DNA of 12,227 bases from an uncultured Veillonella sp. (lineage in GTDB: Bacteria; Bacillota; Negativicutes; Veillonellales; Veillonellaceae), in assembly GCA_934216375.1 (NCBI GenBank), contig CAKQBP010000021.1, positions 1-12,227 on the forward strand, written 5' to 3'. Under the pieces are notes generated by a model. The model had not been told where the DNA came from, made no database searches, and saw nothing but the letters and a program-made list of their open reading frames with translations. Shown here in pieces: positions 7,433 through 12,227 of this stretch; positions within the stretch are counted from its first letter, which is position 1; each line of letters begins with the position of its first letter. Both the position numbers and the translations under genes were made by a program.

Positions 7433-7921
7433 CTACAATTCAAGGCGCATTTGGTACCATTTAGCACCGCCGTGATCCGACGTTGATTCCCCTTCATTTA
7501 CAAAACCAAACTTGGCATAATAAGGTATCTTTTCTTCCTTACAGGTTAGAATTACGCCCTTTCGCTTTTCCTCTCTGGCCAATTCTATAAAAGCCTCTAT
7601 CAACTGACCACCAACACCACGATTGCGGTATTCAGGCATCGTATTTAGACCAAAAATCATTTGCCATGCACCATTAGGGTTATGCAAAGAAGCATCGCTA
7701 AACATCTCATCCATTAAGATTTCATCATCCGTTACAAATCCATCGATAAAACCAATAGGTGTATCGCCGTCAAAGGCAATTAAAAACTGACCTGCATAAT
7801 GATCTAATCGTTCCTTAAAAGCCTCACGAGGCGCCGCTTCAGCAGGCGGGAAACAAGTTGCTTCTATATGTGTCACTAAATCTAAATCAGCGGTTGTCGC
7901 TTTTCGTATTAATATCTTCAT
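7433..7921 (-). CDS. GNAT family N-acetyltransferase
   Basis: This 162-residue protein has the complete GNAT fold and would transfer acetyl from acetyl-CoA to an amine; the substrate is unknown. It opens with IRKATTADLDLV, the usual first strand and helix. The acetyl-CoA pyrophosphate loop is RNRGVGG (99-105), and YYAKFGF (134-140) is the conserved C-terminal helix-strand. The FPPAEAA segment near residue 24 and the overall layout recall arylalkylamine-N-acetyltransferase-like GNATs, but this is only a resemblance. The start is fixed by the fold, because the ribosome binding site is weak (AAGG only 2 bases from the ATG). It is followed by a strong terminator and preceded by 102 AT-rich bases without a clear promoter or gene. 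Confidence 0.9.
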   Translation of the reverse strand: MKILIRKATTADLDLVTHIEATCFPPAEAAPREAFKERLDHYAGQFLIAFDGDTPIGFIDGFVTDDEILMDEMFSDASLHNPNGAWQMIFGLNTMPEYRNRGVGGQLIEAFIELAREEKRKGVILTCKEEKIPYYAKFGFVNEGESTSDHGGAKWYQMRLEL

Positions 7922-8023
7922 AACCTTATATATCTTTCTTTATCTCTCTACTATTTGCTCATATATTTCGGGACATTCCGATACTACTTTATCAATTTAT
8001 TCCTATAATATTACTAATAGTTA

Positions 8024-8764
8024 TTACTCAGCACCATTGTACTCAAGAACCGGATTTCTATTATAAGATGTTACATCAGTCCCCAACAACTCATATAATT
8101 CTTGTACTGTCATCTTCTTGTCTTTTACAGCAAGTAACTCTTCGTTAGTCACACCGATGAACTCTACAAATTCTAATTTGCCATTAGGAGTATCAAGAGT
8201 TTGCAATTTAGCATCAGGAATAGTAATAAAGCCAACAATATTGGAACTATTATTTGAGTCTATGCCCTCTGTTTGCCCACTGTAAAGATATTCATAAGGT
8301 TTAAAAATTTCTCCAGCAGTAAAAGTAAATTTTGCAATTTGTTGTAATACACCACAAACACTTCTGATCTCATCATCGTTGGCACTTGCTTTATCTAAGC
8401 GATAAGTAAACTCCATGCCGTAACCACTGATTGTAGGATCTTCGCTATCCTTTTCATACAACTCGGACAAACCATATGTTACAAAGTGCCAATTATCTCC
8501 ATCATCATACACGCTGATACCATCAAGAGGGCTATCACCACCAAGCCGCCAGCTAATCAATGTTCCAAAATGCATAGGATCTGTTTGACCAGGATATACA
8601 CGTTCACATTCTGCAGTAATCGCATCCCACCCAATTGTACAAGGATCCAGTTCATCATCCGATAAATCAGAATTTAGCTCGCCAGACTTTGTAGCATCTA
8701 CTCTCGTATGAGAATCAAGAGATTCTTTATTAGAAGAAAAAAGATTTTTTAACCAGGAAAACAT
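8024..8764 (-). CDS. Suppressor-of-fused (SUFU) domain protein
   Basis: This is a 246-residue bacterial SUFU-domain protein. The domain runs from about residue 45 to the end. It has the typical opening GWDAITAECERVYPGQ followed by HFGTLISWRLGG and DGISVYDDGDNWHFVTYGL, then GYGMEFTYRL. Bacterial SUFU proteins are known as predicted immunity proteins in polymorphic toxin systems, but no toxin gene is visible next to this one. Residues 1-12 (MFSWLKNLFSSN) look like a short amphipathic helix and could sit on the membrane; residues 13-40 are polar, acidic and probably disordered. I chose the ATG at 8762-8764, preceded by GGGAGG at 8775-8780, over a GTG at 8800 that lies upstream of that site. Confidence 0.88.
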   Translation of the reverse strand: MFSWLKNLFSSNKESLDSHTRVDATKSGELNSDLSDDELDPCTIGWDAITAECERVYPGQTDPMHFGTLISWRLGGDSPLDGISVYDDGDNWHFVTYGLSELYEKDSEDPTISGYGMEFTYRLDKASANDDEIRSVCGVLQQIAKFTFTAGEIFKPYEYLYSGQTEGIDSNNSSNIVGFITIPDAKLQTLDTPNGKLEFVEFIGVTNEELLAVKDKKMTVQELYELLGTDVTSYNRNPVLEYNGAE

Positions 8765-8774
8765 ACTTATAATA

Positions 8775-8780
8775 CCTCCC
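8775..8780 (-). promoter_or_regulatory. Ribosome binding site that fixes the SUFU gene start
   Basis: GGGAGG on the - strand lies 10 bases before the ATG at 8762-8764. The in-frame GTG at 8798-8800 is upstream of this site and has no comparable sequence before it, so the shorter protein is preferred. Confidence 0.65.
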
Positions 8781-8841
8781 ACTCTATACAATAGACACAC
8801 AATGTATTAATTTACTCATTTAAGTATATAATGTTTAAACA

Positions 8842-8929
8842 ACAAAGGCTACACATTGATTAGTAATGTCCCCATTTAATTTATAAACTATATCATTAAA
8901 TCGGCACCTTGATCTTGTGTAGCCTTTGT
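8842..8929. repeat. Perfect 14-bp inverted repeat with a 60-base interior
   Basis: ACAAAGGCTACACA (8842-8855) is exactly repeated inverted as TGTGTAGCCTTTGT (8916-8929). The interior holds a second inverted pair, ATTTAAT (8874-8880) with ATTAAAT (8895-8901), and a smaller ACATT/AATGT hairpin (8853-8867). Only a weak T-rich stretch (TTGTTGTTTAAAC) follows on the - strand, so it is at best a poor terminator. It lies between the stop of a GNAT gene and the SUFU gene. No target-site duplication is evident. It could be a transcript-end structure, a small RNA or the ends of a miniature element. Confidence 0.8.
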
Positions 8930-8935
8930 CTCTAT

Positions 8936-9355
8936 TTACTTTTTCGTATATTTAGGTGCATTGCGATATTGCATCGGCAAGGCATTCTCTTTTACCTTAA
9001 ATCCATGCTTCTCGTAAAATGGTGCATTCTTGCTATCACCAATCATAACATTAATGTACAAGTAAGACTTATAAGCCTCTTTCACCATTTCTAGTAAATG
9101 ACCTGCAATACCACGGCCATGATAATCAGGATGAACTAGCACATAGTTTATGAAGCATACCAGCTCGCTATCATCCATGACACGAATAAGACCGACTAAA
9201 CGGTCTCCATCCCACGCACTCATCACACGAGAGGAATTCATGAGCGCCTTGTGCAATCGGTCTGGATATTTGCCTACCACCCAACGAACAGACAGAAATA
9301 AATCTGCTGCTTGTTGAGGGGTAAAATTTCGTTCTTCGGTATACGTAATCGCCAT
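8936..9355 (-). CDS. GNAT family N-acetyltransferase (small)
   Basis: This 139-residue GNAT acetyltransferase has an unknown acceptor. The central strand and acetyl-CoA loop read INYVLVHPDYHGRGIAGHLL, with the pyrophosphate loop HGRGIAG at 79-85, and the C-terminal FYEKHGF (113-119) is the conserved closing motif. The ATG has a good AAGGAG at 9361-9366, 5 bases upstream. The gene starts only 25 bases after the stop of the PD-(D/E)XK nuclease gene, so the two may be on one transcript. Its base composition is nearer to that of the chromosomal genes to the left than to the AT-rich nuclease. It therefore may mark the edge of the acquired segment. The inverted repeat at 8842-8929 follows it. Confidence 0.9.
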   Translation of the reverse strand: MAITYTEERNFTPQQAADLFLSVRWVVGKYPDRLHKALMNSSRVMSAWDGDRLVGLIRVMDDSELVCFINYVLVHPDYHGRGIAGHLLEMVKEAYKSYLYINVMIGDSKNAPFYEKHGFKVKENALPMQYRNAPKYTKK

Positions 9356-9380
9356 AAGAGCTCCTTTATGTAATTCAAAA

Positions 9381-10433
9381 TCACCACGGATTTAATAACG
9401 TAGTAGATTTATTAAAAGTTAACGTACATAGTGTAGGATTCGTCTTATCTAGATAAGCAATAAACACAATTTTAGAAAATATCTTTTCTTTCATATACAT
9501 TGCTTTTTTGAAATCATCTTTCATGTATTTACTAAATAACTCAGGAAGAGTAAATCGTGCACTAAGATTTCTAATCTCATTACCATTATTATCTATTGGT
9601 ACTATAACCCATTCAACACTATTTTCTCGATTGAAATGTATTGAAATGTTTGGGTGTGGATTACTTTTTAGTAACTCATTAAAAGATGCGTCTGCAAATA
9701 AGGGAATCATATTCACACTATTTATTGTAGCTAAGAATATATATTTACCCTTAATCTTTTCCCTTAAAGATAGTATTGATTCTACTAATAATCTATTACC
9801 AATACATTCAAGAGCTTGTTCATAATTCCATTTATCAATTTCTTCTGTGTGAATTAAATAGGAAAAGCTTCTTTTGAATGTTTTAAACAAGTTCTTTTCT
9901 ATATCGTTAGTATCGAACATTAATATATCAACAATATTCTCAATAGAGTCTGTAATATATTTATATTCACGACCTGATAAATCTATTAAATGTATCTTAT
10001 GTGCAATAGCATAACGTTGTGCATCATTAGAAAATCCAGACGTTGAAAATATCGCATAATGATAGTTATACCTAACAAGAAATAACTCGGACAATGTCAT
10101 ATTTACAGTTGAATAATTAGTATTAATATCATCAAGAATTCCTACTCCCATTCTGACTTTCTCAATGCCAACTGGTCTATCTGATGAATAAAACTTAGCT
10201 TCTACAAACAACCTTAATGGATAAATAAAAGGAGGAGTGACTCTAAATGTTCCTAGCGTATCAAACTGGTGATAACCACCACGTCCTTTAACTTTTAATC
10301 CATTACGGCCACAACTTTTAAATTCATCAGTATTACCAATATTCTCATCTGTAATTACTTCATATCCATTTACTTCAATTAACTTTGATAACACTACCTC
10401 TAAAAGGTATCCTTTTGCCTGTTGTTTATTCAT
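9381..10433 (-). CDS. PD-(D/E)XK (Mrr-like) restriction-type endonuclease
   Basis: This 350-residue protein is predicted to cleave nucleic acid through a PD-(D/E)XK core in its N-terminal 110 residues. The visible active-site pattern is Glu12 in the first helix, Asp58 in GRGGYHQFD, and Glu78-Ala-Lys80 in LFVEAKFY, followed by VGIEKVRMGVGILDDIN, a helix typical of these Mrr-related domains. Residues from about 130 to 350 are unrecognised and may bind DNA or a partner. No methyltransferase is nearby, so it may be a modification-dependent or partner-controlled nuclease. The ATG has AGGAG at 10443-10447, 9 bases upstream. The gene is strongly AT-rich compared with the transport genes to the left. 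The ATPase gene lies upstream on the same strand, with a GNAT remnant between. Confidence 0.8.
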   Translation of the reverse strand: MNKQQAKGYLLEVVLSKLIEVNGYEVITDENIGNTDEFKSCGRNGLKVKGRGGYHQFDTLGTFRVTPPFIYPLRLFVEAKFYSSDRPVGIEKVRMGVGILDDINTNYSTVNMTLSELFLVRYNYHYAIFSTSGFSNDAQRYAIAHKIHLIDLSGREYKYITDSIENIVDILMFDTNDIEKNLFKTFKRSFSYLIHTEEIDKWNYEQALECIGNRLLVESILSLREKIKGKYIFLATINSVNMIPLFADASFNELLKSNPHPNISIHFNRENSVEWVIVPIDNNGNEIRNLSARFTLPELFSKYMKDDFKKAMYMKEKIFSKIVFIAYLDKTNPTLCTLTFNKSTTLLNPW

Positions 10434-10449
10434 GCTAAAGCGCTCCTAA

Positions 10450-10479
10450 ATTATAAGTGCAAAAAATATTTTGCTACAA
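10450..10479 (-). promoter_or_regulatory. Possible promoter before the nuclease gene
   Basis: On the - strand TTGTAG (10474-10479) and a perfect TATAAT (10450-10455) are 18 bases apart, with an imperfect GCAAAA/TTTTGC palindrome in the spacer. The start of transcription would fall around 10443, which cuts into the AGGAG ribosome binding site at 10443-10447. Either the transcript is nearly leaderless or this is a chance match. Confidence 0.3.
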
Positions 10480-10614
10480 TCTCTTACTCATATAGATAAC
10501 ATCATCCATAGGGTTATAATAATACGGCTCACATTCAACAAAGCCATGCTTCTTATACAGATGGATCCGGCAATTTATACTTATATTTTTATAACTCTTA
10601 TCCTTAATCACACT
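10474..10614 (-). pseudogene. 3' remnant of a GNAT acetyltransferase gene
   Basis: Between the ATPase stop (TAG at 10615-10617) and a TAG at 10474-10476, the - strand encodes 46 codons with no stop. The last 30 or so read HLYKKHGFVECEPYYYNP and then MDDVIYMSKRL. This is the characteristic C-terminal end of a GNAT acetyltransferase: LYKKHGF corresponds to the closing FYEKHGF/YYAKFGF motif of the two intact GNATs in this window. The acetyl-CoA loop and everything before it are missing, and no start codon precedes the motif. The remnant is in the same frame as the ATPase and is separated from it only by the TAG. Homology probably begins near 10570, where the upstream sequence stops looking like a GNAT. 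Confidence 0.75.
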
Positions 10615-12227
10615 CTATAAATCATTTATAAATGTCAAAATATCTGATTTTTCTTTTTCCAGCATATAATCAGTAATATCAATTGCTGGTTGGAAGATAC
10701 TCATATTGCCTTCAAAATGATTAAATTCATTCAGCAGGGTTTTCTTCGTTGTAAGAAAAACCCTATTTTTTATATCATCTTTATTTGAGCTATTTTCAGG
10801 AAAAGCTTTTGAGATTATTTGTCCAAGTTGTTTAGCTCCTCCCCTGCCTTCAGTATCTATATTATATTTTTCTACCAATTTTTTCTCTATTAATAATCTT
10901 AAAAATAAGTAAGTAAAAGAATGTATTAATGTCCGATTTAATAGAGGATATCTCTCCTTATTAACAATTTCCTGTTCATCAAAGCTTTTCGTCAAAATAT
11001 CATTAACACTCACTAGATAACTATTTGGAATTATATCATCCTTATTTCTAAATAAGTCAATATAACACTTTGCTATATCAACTGTATCTGTTTTATATCC
11101 ATGCATCAATTGAGTTAGTTTCTCTTTGATAGTCTTATTATTAATAATAGTTGAGTATCCACGCATAAAGGGAATTAACGAAAGTAAAAATAATTCTGTA
11201 TTTCGTATATGATCAAAAATTTTTTCTCTAAATGTATTTAACAACTCATCAAGGTTAATAAGCATATCACGTTCATCAGAATTCAATGATATGAATCCAT
11301 TCTCTTCGCCTTGTGTATTATTAAACAAATATAATCTAAAGCATTTTTTAAATTGTCCATCTAGAAGCCTTAATAAGTCTATATTATGAGTTAAAATAAT
11401 TCTCTTCTTTTTATGTAGCATTTTAACTATTGCATAAGCTATTTTATTTTTATAAATGGAATCAAAACTAGAAATAGGATCATCTAGTATTATAATTGGT
11501 TTGTCAGAGTTTTTCGCTTTCAAAAATTCAAATGTTAATGACAGGAAATTTTGCTCTCCTGAACTTAATGGCAATTCTTCTCTGTTAATACCAAGAAAAT
11601 CTTTATTTTCTAAAACAATTTTTATATTTTTTCTATCATCCCTAATAATCTGCAGTTTCTTGCTCATATTATTACTAATAATCTGCTCAATATATAAAAA
11701 ATCTTCCTCCGTAATATCAGGCTTCTGATTTATCATTTTTTGATATTCTTCATTTTTTATTTTTATATCAGAAGCTTTATAAAGTTGTACCAATTCCTTA
11801 ATTGCCTTGTTCGCAAATATATTCTTATATTCTTTAATAGACTTTTTGAGTAACAAAACATCACTCAAATTTCCTGTTTCAATTGCTCCTAGCATAATAT
11901 CCTTTATTCTAAACGGATCTTTTTCACTTACATTAGCAATTATCTTTTCAACAATTTTTTTAGTCTTTGCATCTAATGTCTTTATAATATCTTCCTTATT
12001 TTTGGATTTTTTACTTAATAAATTTTCAGAATTAATTCCATCTGAATCACAAACTATGCACTGGTCTTTGTATCTGAAACGTGAAAGTATCTTTATTGCT
12101 TCTGTATTCTCTTCTATCTCCTTAATGTGGGAATTATTAGATAACTTATCTGTATCTATGGTTTCAATTTCAATAATAAGAGGATTCTTTTCAGATAAAT
12201 CAGAAATAATGTAATCTAACTTATCCT
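10615..12227 (-). CDS. Large AAA_13/SMC-like ATPase, C-terminal part; runs off the right edge
   Basis: The frame is open from the TAG at 10615-10617 to the right edge, giving 536 visible residues; the N-terminus with Walker A lies outside. An in-frame Met at 11893-11895 is internal, because the upstream codons continue in the same style. Counting from that Met, an ABC-type signature LSSGEQ is at 110-115, Walker B IIILDDP at 134-140 with D-loop SSFD, and an H-loop LTHN at 168-171. This order fits AAA_13, RloC/PrrC and Rad50-like ATPases. A CIVC motif (12049-12060) in a charged, coil-like stretch resembles a zinc hook. The 250 C-terminal residues are helical and contain Arg333-xxx-Glu337 and His393, recalling HEPN/anticodon-nuclease domains. 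The gene is very AT-rich. Likely a defence or repair ATPase; exact class uncertain. Confidence 0.82.
   Translation of the reverse strand, partial: DKLDYIISDLSEKNPLIIEIETIDTDKLSNNSHIKEIEENTEAIKILSRFRYKDQCIVCDSDGINSENLLSKKSKNKEDIIKTLDAKTKKIVEKIIANVSEKDPFRIKDIMLGAIETGNLSDVLLLKKSIKEYKNIFANKAIKELVQLYKASDIKIKNEEYQKMINQKPDITEEDFLYIEQIISNNMSKKLQIIRDDRKNIKIVLENKDFLGINREELPLSSGEQNFLSLTFEFLKAKNSDKPIIILDDPISSFDSIYKNKIAYAIVKMLHKKKRIILTHNIDLLRLLDGQFKKCFRLYLFNNTQGEENGFISLNSDERDMLINLDELLNTFREKIFDHIRNTELFLLSLIPFMRGYSTIINNKTIKEKLTQLMHGYKTDTVDIAKCYIDLFRNKDDIIPNSYLVSVNDILTKSFDEQEIVNKERYPLLNRTLIHSFTYLFLRLLIEKKLVEKYNIDTEGRGGAKQLGQIISKAFPENSSNKDDIKNRVFLTTKKTLLNEFNHFEGNMSIFQPAIDITDYMLEKEKSDILTFINDL

Noticed and set aside
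7970..7982. TCGGGACATTCCGA near-palindrome before the GNAT gene as an operator
   Set aside because: It is short and imperfect, no promoter was found next to it, and a second copy was not seen.
11893..11895. ATG here as the true start of the AAA ATPase
   Set aside because: The frame stays open for at least 110 more codons to the window edge with the same composition and a CxxC motif, and Walker A is still missing, so the protein must begin further upstream.
11456..12214. Two + strand open frames opposite the ATPase gene
   Set aside because: They are antisense to a frame with clear ABC motifs and consist of low-complexity hydrophobic translations of AT-rich DNA.

Overview
The window looks like the chromosome of a Bacillota (Firmicutes) bacterium, most plausibly a Negativicute close to Veillonella. 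This rests on codon and gene style, AAGGAG-type ribosome binding sites and lipoprotein-anchored binding proteins, together with a B12-riboswitch-controlled FecCD-type transporter. The genus is recognition by eye, not proof. All genes left of about 2,360 are on the + strand and everything to the right is on the - strand. The two blocks converge on a bidirectional terminator at about 2,384-2,430.

Region 1 (1-2356, +) is the 3' part of a Mn/Zn/Fe-type metal ABC transporter operon. It holds the end of the ATPase and two ABC-3 permeases, joined by ATGA overlaps. The second permease carries a C-terminal winged-helix-like extension.

Region 2 (2544-7272, -) is a complete corrinoid (B12-type) uptake operon. 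In transcription order it has a strong promoter, a cobalamin riboswitch aptamer, an intrinsic terminator just before the first start codon, two tandem paralogous substrate-binding lipoproteins, one FecCD-type permease and one FecE/BtuD-type ATPase. The riboswitch is the main evidence for the substrate. The duplicated binding proteins suggest two ligands feeding one membrane channel.

Region 3 (7315-9355, -) holds small accessory genes: a GNAT acetyltransferase followed by a terminator, a bacterial Suppressor-of-fused (SUFU) domain protein, a long perfect inverted repeat, and a second GNAT acetyltransferase.

Region 4 (9381-12227, -) is markedly more AT-rich and looks like an acquired defence-type segment. 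It has a PD-(D/E)XK (Mrr-like) nuclease and the C-terminal part of a large AAA_13/SMC-like ATPase that runs off the right edge. The ATPase has a CxxC hook-like motif and a C-terminal region reminiscent of RloC/PrrC anticodon nucleases. Between the two lies the severed 3' end of a third GNAT gene, which suggests a rearrangement or insertion here. The ATPase-nuclease pair is the best candidate in the window for an incompletely described system.
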